Assembly (NCBI GenBank): GCA_036564245.1
Contig: DATCKU010000092.1
Location: forward strand, 1 to 64,000
Reading direction: 5' to 3'
DNA: 64,000 bases
Origin: Thermasporomyces sp036564245
GTDB taxonomy: Bacteria > Actinomycetota > Actinomycetes > Propionibacteriales > Actinopolymorphaceae
The position numbers and the translations under genes are program-made. The notes below the pieces were generated by a model, which saw nothing but the letters and a program-made list of their open reading frames with translations, made no database searches and was not told the DNA's origin. Positions 54,615 to 62,196 of the stretch are shown piece by piece (the stretch's first letter is position 1; the number at the start of each line of letters is the position of its first letter).

Positions 54615-54813
54615 CGCAGCGGCCAGGGACCCGTACTCTGCCAGCTCATGCCCAAGGCCGCGCTGAATCGACCGGCTCCTCGGCGCCCACGTATGCCTTG
54701 AACTCCTGCCACGCCAGCAGGTAGTTCCTGAACGCGTCGTCGTTTTTGGGCTGGCCGGAAATCGGCAGCCCGGTCCAATCGCTCTGCGCCAGCGCCGCGA
54801 GCTGGGGCCACTC
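54615..54813. other. Debris, fragment of an unrecognised gene on the minus strand
   Basis: The minus strand encodes EWPQLAALAQSDWTGLPISG and KNDDAFRNYLLAWQEFKAYV with good protein character but no start codon. It follows the kinase homologue and is probably the tail of a lost gene. Confidence 0.4.
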
Positions 54814-55575
54814 CTACTGAGTCAGCCTCTCCCTGAGCGGCCTGTCTTGTCCCACCACGTCCCCTCCCGCCACGAGCAGCTCGACGTGGCCGATCTCGGT
54901 GAGCCTGCGCATGGCGTGCCGAGCGTGGTCCTGCCGCTGACGGACGACCTCGAGGAGCTCGTCCCGCTGCTGCCTCGTCATCCCGTACGCCTCCGCGAGG
55001 AGGGCGAGCCGACGGCGACGGTCAACCGCCGGCCAACCCATCTGCCTGGCGTACATAGGCCCGTGCAACGGGACGAGCCACCACGCTGCGTACGCGAGGT
55101 CCCAGACTCGCCGGCCGGGTGCGGCACGGGTCCAATCGACGATCGCGACGACCTCGCGCTCGCGGTAGACCAGGTTGAACGGTGCAAGCTGGTTATGGCA
55201 GATGACCTCCGCCTGACCGGTCGGGTCGGCGCTTCTTGTGTCCCACTCCAGCCGCTGCCACTTGGCGAAACGCGCTGACAGGTCGTGGAAGCCGCGAATC
55301 GCCTGCGCAGCACTGATCAACGCCTCGTCCGAGGCGATGTCGTCGGTGATTGGCGAATAGCCCGTACGTCCTTCGATCCCGTCGAACGCTTCGCAGCCGT
55401 CACCGTTGACACCGGCTGGCTCGGGTGCGCGTTCGAACCCGCTATGTCGTAGGTACCGAAGGAACGTCCGGATGGCCAAGTCCTTCTGTCGCGCTCTACG
55501 GCGAACGACGCCTCCAGGATGGGGCGTGTGTGCTGTGACACCGCTGGTCAACGTGTGGTCGTACGGACTGGGCAC
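54814..55575 (-). CDS. Aminoglycoside phosphotransferase-like protein lacking the catalytic Asp
   Basis: 253 residues, GTG start (uncertain). Recognisable APH parts: YSPITDDIASDEALISAAQA, IRGFHDLSARFAKWQRLEWD, catalytic loop CHNQLAPFNLVYRER, metal loop VVAIVDWTRAAPGRRVWDLA. The HxD Asp is Gln here (about 129), while H127, N134 and the first Asp of the metal loop (about 147) remain. The N-terminal lobe looks short. An intact related protein lies at 61317, so this is a probable pseudokinase or non-functional paralogue. Substrate unknown. Confidence 0.78.
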   Translation of the reverse strand: MPSPYDHTLTSGVTAHTPHPGGVVRRRARQKDLAIRTFLRYLRHSGFERAPEPAGVNGDGCEAFDGIEGRTGYSPITDDIASDEALISAAQAIRGFHDLSARFAKWQRLEWDTRSADPTGQAEVICHNQLAPFNLVYREREVVAIVDWTRAAPGRRVWDLAYAAWWLVPLHGPMYARQMGWPAVDRRRRLALLAEAYGMTRQQRDELLEVVRQRQDHARHAMRRLTEIGHVELLVAGGDVVGQDRPLRERLTQ

Positions 55576-55739
55576 TCATGCCTCCGAGCTCGCGATTCTC
55601 ATGGCGTAGGCAGAACGGATGACGCTGCGAATGAACGGAGGCAGCAACGGAGGCCCGCGAGCAGAAGTGGTCGCTCGCGGTGTGAGACGTGATCGCCCGA
55701 AGTGATCGGCTACCTAGCGAAAGCCCACGACATCGGAGT

Positions 55740-56387
55740 CTAGCGAGGCGCTGTCTCAGGTTCGGCGACCACGTGGTGGGTGAACCACTCCGTCATCGGA
55801 CGAAGATCTGCGTAGGCCTCGAGTACCCGATCGACGGCGGCCGGCGTGTGCAACCAGTCATCGCAGCCGAGCGGTCGCACGGCGACGACGGAGCGGCGTC
55901 GCAGCAGATCTGCACGCGGATGATCGGCCGGATATCCGCGCGGTCCGCGTTTCATCGTGTCGCCTCGGATCTCGAACCCTCGCTCGACGAGGACGTCCAG
56001 GACTTTGGCTAGGTCCGGACCCGCTGTGGCGTCGGCAACCGCTGCGCGATAGCGCGCGATTTGGTCGGACCCGGCGTACCACCAGGCTCCCTGGACTTCC
56101 AGGCCGTCGAGGTCGAACTTCATGCCGAGCTCGAGGCTTCGCCCAAGTCGGATTGCCGCACACTGGTGTTGCCACCACCAGATCATCTTGCCGTAGCCCC
56201 AGACCGAGAAATCCTCGTACGCCGGATCTGCGTCCGCCACGTCCTGCAGCAGCGCGACCATCGGCTCACGCACCAGGCGCTCGCGATCCTTGCTGAGCGC
56301 CTTGCGTACAGACTGTGGCGGATCACCGTCGAGGCGTAAGAGCACGTCAAATGCGTTTTCGGGCCACCCGGTGAATCGTCGACTCAT
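55740..56387 (-). CDS. DUF2461-family (TIGR02453) protein
   Basis: 215 residues from the Met at 56387 (MSRRFTGWPENAFDVLLRLD). Family markers: QSVRKALSKDRERLVREPMV in place of the usual W..H.DRY..., DPAYEDFSVWGYGKMIWWWQ, GLEVQGAWWYAGSDQIARYR, then KRGPRGYPADHPRADLLRRR. Function of the family is unknown. The longer frame upstream has no family character. Confidence 0.8.
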   Translation of the reverse strand: MSRRFTGWPENAFDVLLRLDGDPPQSVRKALSKDRERLVREPMVALLQDVADADPAYEDFSVWGYGKMIWWWQHQCAAIRLGRSLELGMKFDLDGLEVQGAWWYAGSDQIARYRAAVADATAGPDLAKVLDVLVERGFEIRGDTMKRGPRGYPADHPRADLLRRRSVVAVRPLGCDDWLHTPAAVDRVLEAYADLRPMTEWFTHHVVAEPETAPR

Positions 56388-56914
56388 GCGGCGTAGCCTG
56401 CCACCGCCCACCGACAGCGGCCCTGCACAATGACCAGGCGTGGCGAGTGTCTGCTCGCCATGGCGGGGGCCGGCGCCCAGCGCCGCTATCACTCACCCAG
56501 CGAGTTCTCGTCACCACAGTCAAGAATGCTGCAGACCTTTGAGCAAGTGGCGAGTTTCGCCGAATGCTGCGAATGGGACGGGACGAGATCGGTTCATCTG
56601 AGCATGAGTAGCTATTGGAGAATTCAGACGTCAGCACGAGAACCTGGATTGACAACTCGCTTCCTCGTTCGGTGGTGTCCGACAGGGTGAGGTTTTCCAT
56701 GTCAAGGAACCCCTTACATGGCCGGAAAATCTGTTGAGTCAGGCTTCGAGTGCTTGTCGGTCGAGCGAATGAGCGTGAACCGAATAATGTCTACTCGGTC
56801 TGCTTGGCAATTAGCATCACCTATTTCCGAGGACTGGCGACTAATCTTATGAAATGCCTCATCGCTGATAGCGTCCTCATAACTGAGAGTTCTTCTCATG
56901 AGGGGGGCGCGCTT
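56388..56914. other. Leader and promoter region of the beta-helix gene
   Basis: 527 bases, A+T-richer than average, with no supported gene. TTGACA near 56650 and several AT-rich hexamers are present, but no convincing promoter. CCTCAT...ATGAGG (about 56873-56902) flanks a 17-base loop close to the start codon. Confidence 0.4.
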
Positions 56915-58363
56915 ATGGGCCTCGGTCCAAAGCACAAGAAGAGAGTCTGGTACACCGCCGCGATCGGCGGAATAGCAGGAATCACGGGCCTGACCACGTT
57001 GGGTGTGATGACCGGAATGACGCCGGCGTCCAGCCCGAGCCAAAGCAAGGACCGGCAGGCTGCAGCCGCGAAGACGCTCGCCCGTCCGGCGATGGATGGC
57101 GGAGCCAAGAAGGATGGCGGAGCCAAAAAGGACGCCGTGGAGATCGGCTGTGATGCAGATGAGCTGATCCAGGCAATCATTGACGCTAATGACGGAGGCG
57201 GCACGATCAAGCTAGCCGCGGACTGCACGTACAACCTGACGCGGTACAAGTTGGATGACGAATTCAACGAGCCGGTCGGACTTCCGGAGATCGAGGATCA
57301 GATCACGATCAAGGGTCACAACTCGACGATCCAGCGGGATGCAAGTGCGGATCCCTTCAGGATCTTCGACGTCGACACCGGCGGTCACCTGACGCTCAAG
57401 AATGTCGCGGTCAAGTACGGCGATGCCCGAAACGTCGGGTTGATCACGAGTGAGGGCGGCGGCGGTCTCCTGGTCGAGGACGGCGGCAAGGCGACGCTGG
57501 AGAATACGAAGTTCGCCTTCAACCGTACCGATAGCTTCGGTGGTGCGATCGCGAACTACGGCATCACCAAATTCGTCGGTAGTGGAGAGCACGGCAAGGA
57601 CGCGGTGTCGTCGTCCGATACCTGGGCCGATTCGGGAGGCAAGGACGGTACGGGTAAGTCGAGCGGCGACATCCATGACAACAGTGCAGACGACTCTGGT
57701 GGCGCGATCTACAACGACGGCTACCTGGACGTCAAGAAGGCGCGAATTGCCTACAACAACGCCGAGTTCGGTGGCGCCATCTACAACATCACCGTGGCGA
57801 AGCTGACCAAGACCGAAGTCGACCACAACTTCGCCCACTTCGAGGGCGGTGCCATCTACACCGACGAGATCGCCAAACTCAAGGAGAGCTACGTTCACGA
57901 CAACACCTCAGGCGATAGCATCGGTGGCGGCATCTACAACTTCGACCAGCTGTACTTGGAGAAGACGAACTTGACCCGCAACTTCGCCGAGTTCGATGGT
58001 GGCGGCGTCTACAACGACGGCGAAGCTGCTCAGTTCGCGGCGAATGAAAGCAAGATCAACCAGAACACCAGCCGTGAGGATGGCGGCGGCATATTCAACT
58101 TCGAAGGCCAGGTCGGGCTCACCAACAGCGAAGTCAACAACAACAAGGCCGTCGGTCCGAACTCAAATGGAGGTGGAATCTACAACTTCGGCGATGGGTT
58201 CGTCCGCCTGTCCGACACACAGGTCAACGAGAACCTCTCGACGAACGAACCGGGCGGCGTCCGCAACGCCATTGGCGAGGTTGAGCTTGCTGGAGACTCG
58301 GAGATCATCAAGAACCGGCCAACCAACTGCGGCCCAGCAGAGATTGAGGGCTGCTTCGGCTGA
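56915..58363 (+). CDS. Secreted right-handed beta-helix protein with GGAIYN repeats
   Basis: 482 residues, G-rich ribosome site before ATG 56915. An N-terminal signal peptide with a basic start (MGLGPKHKKRVWYTAAIGGI) is followed by a Lys-rich linker with two KKDGGAK-like copies. A parallel beta-helix comes next with about nine rungs, each holding GGAIYN-type turns (GGAIANYG, GGAIYNDG, GGAIYNIT, GGAIYTDE, GGGIYNFD, GGGVYNDG, GGGIFNFE, GGGIYNFG, GGVRNAIG) and alternating N/T ladders. Two Cys near the N-terminal helix start and two near the end may form disulfides. Such folds occur in polysaccharide-binding or -cleaving proteins and in surface adhesins; no catalytic residues could be named. Confidence 0.8.
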   Translation: MGLGPKHKKRVWYTAAIGGIAGITGLTTLGVMTGMTPASSPSQSKDRQAAAAKTLARPAMDGGAKKDGGAKKDAVEIGCDADELIQAIIDANDGGGTIKLAADCTYNLTRYKLDDEFNEPVGLPEIEDQITIKGHNSTIQRDASADPFRIFDVDTGGHLTLKNVAVKYGDARNVGLITSEGGGGLLVEDGGKATLENTKFAFNRTDSFGGAIANYGITKFVGSGEHGKDAVSSSDTWADSGGKDGTGKSSGDIHDNSADDSGGAIYNDGYLDVKKARIAYNNAEFGGAIYNITVAKLTKTEVDHNFAHFEGGAIYTDEIAKLKESYVHDNTSGDSIGGGIYNFDQLYLEKTNLTRNFAEFDGGGVYNDGEAAQFAANESKINQNTSREDGGGIFNFEGQVGLTNSEVNNNKAVGPNSNGGGIYNFGDGFVRLSDTQVNENLSTNEPGGVRNAIGEVELAGDSEIIKNRPTNCGPAEIEGCFG

Positions 58364-58408
58364 TCAGCTCGCTGAGATCGACAACTTCATAAGGTAGGTA
58401 CGACAAGC

Positions 58409-58456
58409 GGTCGCGCCCGGGTGTTCGGCCACACAGCCATTCGCTCGGGCGCGACC
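58409..58456. terminator. Hairpin terminator after the beta-helix gene
   Basis: GGTCGCGCCCG (58409-58419) pairs perfectly with CGGGCGCGACC (58446-58456), 11 bp with a 26-base loop, 46 bases past the stop. No T-run follows. Confidence 0.7.
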
Positions 58457-58589
58457 CGTGTCATCGAGACCGGCACTGCGAAGGCGTCTTCTGGGATTGT
58501 GCGCTGCGGCCAGCCGTGATCCCATGGTCGGGTGGGCGCGGTGGTCTGTCTGCCGCGCCCAGGTGGCATGACGTGCTGGGAGGCTGGCG

Positions 58590-61265
58590 GTGTCGGTGCG
58601 ATTGCATCTGGTCTCGAACCTGGCCGACGGTGTGCTCGCCGCAGGTGGCGAGCCGCTTCGCCTGTCGTGGAAGGTGGCGGCCGGGCCCGGGGCGTCGCGG
58701 CAGGATGCCTACGAGATCCACGCGTCGCGCAGCCCTTCCTTCGACGACCTGTTGGCCACAACGGGCGTGGTCGAAGCAGATCGTCAGATTCTGGTCACGC
58801 CACCTGGCGAACCACTTGCCAGCCGGGAGGTGCGCTTCTACCGGGCACGCATTCGCACCGCCGAAGGCTGGAGCGACTGGAGCGAGCCGCTCGCGGTCGA
58901 GGCTGGTCTGCTCCGTCCGAGCGACTGGGTGGGTTCGGCCATCACCTTGCCTCATGATGCCGGCGCACGGGAGCAGTCGCCGGTCATCCTTCTCCGCAAG
59001 ACGTTCAGTCTGCCCGCAGAGCCAGTACGTGCCCGGCTCCACGTCACGTCGTACGGCGTGCATCGGGTACGACTCAACGGCAAACCGGTTTCGGAGAACC
59101 TTCTGGACCCGGGCTGGACGTCGTACCGTCGCCGGCTGCTCGCCATCACTCACGACGTCACATCCCTTCTGAGGAAGGGAGAGAACGTCCTCGCCGCGAT
59201 GCTCGGTGACGGCTGGTATCGCGGACGGCTCGGAGGCAACCCCAAGGGTCGTTGCTGGTACGGCGACCAGCTCGCCTTGCTTGCCCAGCTCGAGGTAGAG
59301 CTCGCTGACGGGCAGACGATGACCGTGCCGACCGACGACACATGGCGCGTCGGCACCGGGGAAGTGAGGCGCGCCGATCTCTACGACGGCTGTCACGTCG
59401 ACCTACGCCACCGGCAGCCTGGATGGGATGCGCCCGGATTCGACGACAGCACCTGGCAGCGGCCGCTCCTGGTCCACCTCGACACCGCCACAATTGAGCC
59501 TCAGATCGCCTCGCCGGTACGACCGATCCAGACCTTCCCCCTCGACCTCGCCCAGACCAAGCGACCGCGACCCGGACTCCTGCGGGTCGACGCCGGTCAG
59601 AACGTGGCGGGATTCGTTCGCCTCACGGTCGAAGGAACAGCCGGCCAGACCGTGACCGTACGCCATGCGGAGGTTCTCGAGCCGGACGGCTCGCTGCACC
59701 TTCGCTCGCTGCGTACCGCCAAGGCCACCGACACGTACGTCCTCGCCGACGACCACCCGACCGTGCTGGAGCCGGTCTTCACGTTCCATGGATTCCGCTA
59801 CGCCGAAGTGGAGACCGATGCCACCGTCCACGCTGTCGAGGTCGTGGCGATCAGCAGTGCCCTGACGCCGCGCAGCGAGTTCTCCTGTTCCGACCCGACC
59901 GTCACCCGACTGCACGAGAACGTCCGGTGGTCGCAGCGGGACAACTTCGTCGCCGTGCCCACCGACTGTCCGCAGCGCGACGAGCGACTTGGCTGGACCG
60001 GAGACGCGCAGGCGTTCGCCTCGACGGCCTGCACCCTCTTCGATTCCCGGGCGTTCTGGTCCAGCTGGCTGCGCGACCTCGCGCTGGACCAGGAGCCGGA
60101 CGGAGGCGTGGCGAGCGTCGTGCCGAACTACGGCCGCACCGGTGTCAAGGCCTACGGCCGAGCCGGCTGGGCCGATGCCGCGACCATCGTGCCGTGGGCG
60201 GTCTACGAGTCGTACGCCGATGCTGACCTGCTGAGACGCCAGCTCCCCAGCATGGTGGCGTGGGTCGGCTACCTCGAGGCACGACGCCGACGCGACGACC
60301 TGCTCGGTGGCGAGGAGCAGTACGGCGACTGGCTCGACCCCGACGCGCCAAGTGACCGGCCGTCGCTTGCCAAGGTGGACGCCGACTTCTTGGCCAACGC
60401 GTTCTTCGCGCACAGCGCCCAGCTCGTGGCCCGCACAGCGCACGTGCTCGGCGAGACCGACCTCGCGGCTCGTCATGCCGCTCTCGGCGACGAGGTCGCG
60501 GCAGCGACCTGGCAGAAGTGGGCCGACCACATCCCGACGACCCAGACCGGCTGTGCCGTCGCGATCTGCTTCGACATCGCACCGGCGGACCAGCGACAGG
60601 CGGTCGGTGACGCGCTCGCCAGGCTGGTCCGAGAAGGCGACGGCCGCATCGCGACCGGCTTCCTCGGAACCCCGCTCGTGCTTCCCGCCCTGACCGCGAC
60701 AGGCCACGTCGACGAGGCGTACCTCATGCTGCTGCGCCGCGAGACGCCCTCGTGGCTCTACCAGGTCGAGCAGGGTGCGACGACGGTGTGGGAGCGCTGG
60801 GACGCGATTCGGCCCGACGGGACGATTCACGACGGTCGCATGGCGAGGGCGGATGGCCGTACGGGCACCATGCTGTCGTTCAACCACTACGCCTACGGCG
60901 CGGTGATGGACTGGATCTATCGCACCGTCGCCGGCATCGCTCCGGCCGCCCCGGGCTATGCGGAGGCACGGCTGGAGCCACGGCCGGTCGTCGGCATCAG
61001 CTGGGCGCGGGCAGCGGTCGAGACACCCTACGGTCGGCTCGCTGTGCGGTGGTCGGTCGGCGGGGACGCGAGTTTCGAAGCCGAGTACGACATTCCGTAC
61101 GGCGTGCGCGCCACCTTCGTACCACCGGCGACGACGGGGTCGTCGGTTCTGGTCGACGGCGAGCCGTCAGCTGCTGAGCCCACAACGCTCAGCCACGGAC
61201 ACCACCAGGTACAGGTCACCCGTGCCCGGCTCGCTCGTCCACGTGGGACGTCGGCGAGGCACTGA
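58590..61265 (+). CDS. Alpha-L-rhamnosidase (GH78)
   Basis: 891 residues, GTG start with GGGAGG before it, no signal peptide. Domain order: N-terminal beta domains (LHLVSNLADGVLAAGGEPLR, VRARLHVTSYGVHRVRLNGK, ENLLDPGWTSYRRRLLAITH). The catalytic (alpha/alpha)6 barrel follows with DCPQRDERLGWTGDAQAF (D459, E465 as general acid, D472) and GATTVWERWDAIR (E735 as general base). A beta domain ends the protein (GYAEARLEPRPVVGISWARA). Fits the GH78 family throughout. Probable role: removal of rhamnose from plant or bacterial glycans. Stand-alone gene. Confidence 0.93.
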   Translation: MSVRLHLVSNLADGVLAAGGEPLRLSWKVAAGPGASRQDAYEIHASRSPSFDDLLATTGVVEADRQILVTPPGEPLASREVRFYRARIRTAEGWSDWSEPLAVEAGLLRPSDWVGSAITLPHDAGAREQSPVILLRKTFSLPAEPVRARLHVTSYGVHRVRLNGKPVSENLLDPGWTSYRRRLLAITHDVTSLLRKGENVLAAMLGDGWYRGRLGGNPKGRCWYGDQLALLAQLEVELADGQTMTVPTDDTWRVGTGEVRRADLYDGCHVDLRHRQPGWDAPGFDDSTWQRPLLVHLDTATIEPQIASPVRPIQTFPLDLAQTKRPRPGLLRVDAGQNVAGFVRLTVEGTAGQTVTVRHAEVLEPDGSLHLRSLRTAKATDTYVLADDHPTVLEPVFTFHGFRYAEVETDATVHAVEVVAISSALTPRSEFSCSDPTVTRLHENVRWSQRDNFVAVPTDCPQRDERLGWTGDAQAFASTACTLFDSRAFWSSWLRDLALDQEPDGGVASVVPNYGRTGVKAYGRAGWADAATIVPWAVYESYADADLLRRQLPSMVAWVGYLEARRRRDDLLGGEEQYGDWLDPDAPSDRPSLAKVDADFLANAFFAHSAQLVARTAHVLGETDLAARHAALGDEVAAATWQKWADHIPTTQTGCAVAICFDIAPADQRQAVGDALARLVREGDGRIATGFLGTPLVLPALTATGHVDEAYLMLLRRETPSWLYQVEQGATTVWERWDAIRPDGTIHDGRMARADGRTGTMLSFNHYAYGAVMDWIYRTVAGIAPAAPGYAEARLEPRPVVGISWARAAVETPYGRLAVRWSVGGDASFEAEYDIPYGVRATFVPPATTGSSVLVDGEPSAAEPTTLSHGHHQVQVTRARLARPRGTSARH

Positions 61266-61316
61266 TCACCGGCTCGGGTTGGGGCGGTGCCATCGGGCGA
61301 GCTAGCGTGTCGTGTC

Positions 61317-62102
61317 ATGGTCGGACAGGTCGCGAGTGAGAACAGTGCGCCGCGACGTGTCGAACGCATCGGCTCCACGATCAGGCGGCCGGTCGCTCCC
61401 TGGACGCCGGCCGTCCACGCCCTGTTGCGACATCTCGAGTCGGTCGGTTTCCCCTACAGCCCACGGGTGCTCGGCTTCGACGAGCAGGGCAGGGAGGTCC
61501 TCACCTACATCGAGGGCGAGTCGGGCTCGGCCGGATGGGCCAAGGTGGTACCCGACTCCGGCCTCTGGGCCGTCGGTCGCCTGCTGCGCGAGTACCACGA
61601 GGCGGTCAAGGGGTGGAAGCGTGATCCCGACCTGCTGTGGTCGAGTGGCATCGTCGAGCCAGGCAGCGACCCGAACAACCCAGACGAGATCGTCTGCCAC
61701 GGCGACTTCGGTCCGTGGAATCTGGTCTGGCAGGGCGACCGTCCGGTCGGCATCCTCGACTGGGACTTCGCCTATCCCGCACCGGCGCGCTGTGATGTCG
61801 TCTACGCCGTGGAATACCTGGCGCCATTTCGTAGCAATGCCGAATGCATACGGTCGCTCGGTTACACCGAGCCTCCGAACCGGCCACGCCGGGTAGCCCT
61901 CTTCGCCGAGGCGTACGGCTTGTCCAGCCCGGTGGAGCTCGTGGACGACGTGATCCGGACCCAGCGGGAGACGTTCGATACCGTACGCAGGCTGGCTGCG
62001 GAAGGCTGCGAACCACAGCGCACGTGGGTGGCGCGGGGCTTCCTCAACCTGCTGCAGCAACGCATCGAGTGGAGCGAAAGGTTGCGCAGTCTGTTCCTCT
62101 AG
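61317..62102 (+). CDS. Aminoglycoside phosphotransferase-like kinase
   Basis: 261 residues. Intact APH motifs: GSTIRRPVAPWTPAVHALLR, catalytic loop CHGDFGPWNLVWQGD with D130 and N135, metal loop GILDWDFAYPAPARCDVVYA with D148. A related gene at 54814 has lost the catalytic Asp. No ribosome site is seen before ATG 61317 (leaderless possible); a longer frame to 61287 exists. The substrate could be a small alcohol or amino sugar; resistance should not be assumed. Confidence 0.85.
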   Translation: MVGQVASENSAPRRVERIGSTIRRPVAPWTPAVHALLRHLESVGFPYSPRVLGFDEQGREVLTYIEGESGSAGWAKVVPDSGLWAVGRLLREYHEAVKGWKRDPDLLWSSGIVEPGSDPNNPDEIVCHGDFGPWNLVWQGDRPVGILDWDFAYPAPARCDVVYAVEYLAPFRSNAECIRSLGYTEPPNRPRRVALFAEAYGLSSPVELVDDVIRTQRETFDTVRRLAAEGCEPQRTWVARGFLNLLQQRIEWSERLRSLFL

Positions 62103-62196
62103 CCAGCGTGGCGGTGAAGAGATCGAACGGGCGCGGTAGCTGACGACGCCGGTCTGTTCGGTCTTCACGGGCGGTCGAGCGGTGAGGGGGCGTGCC

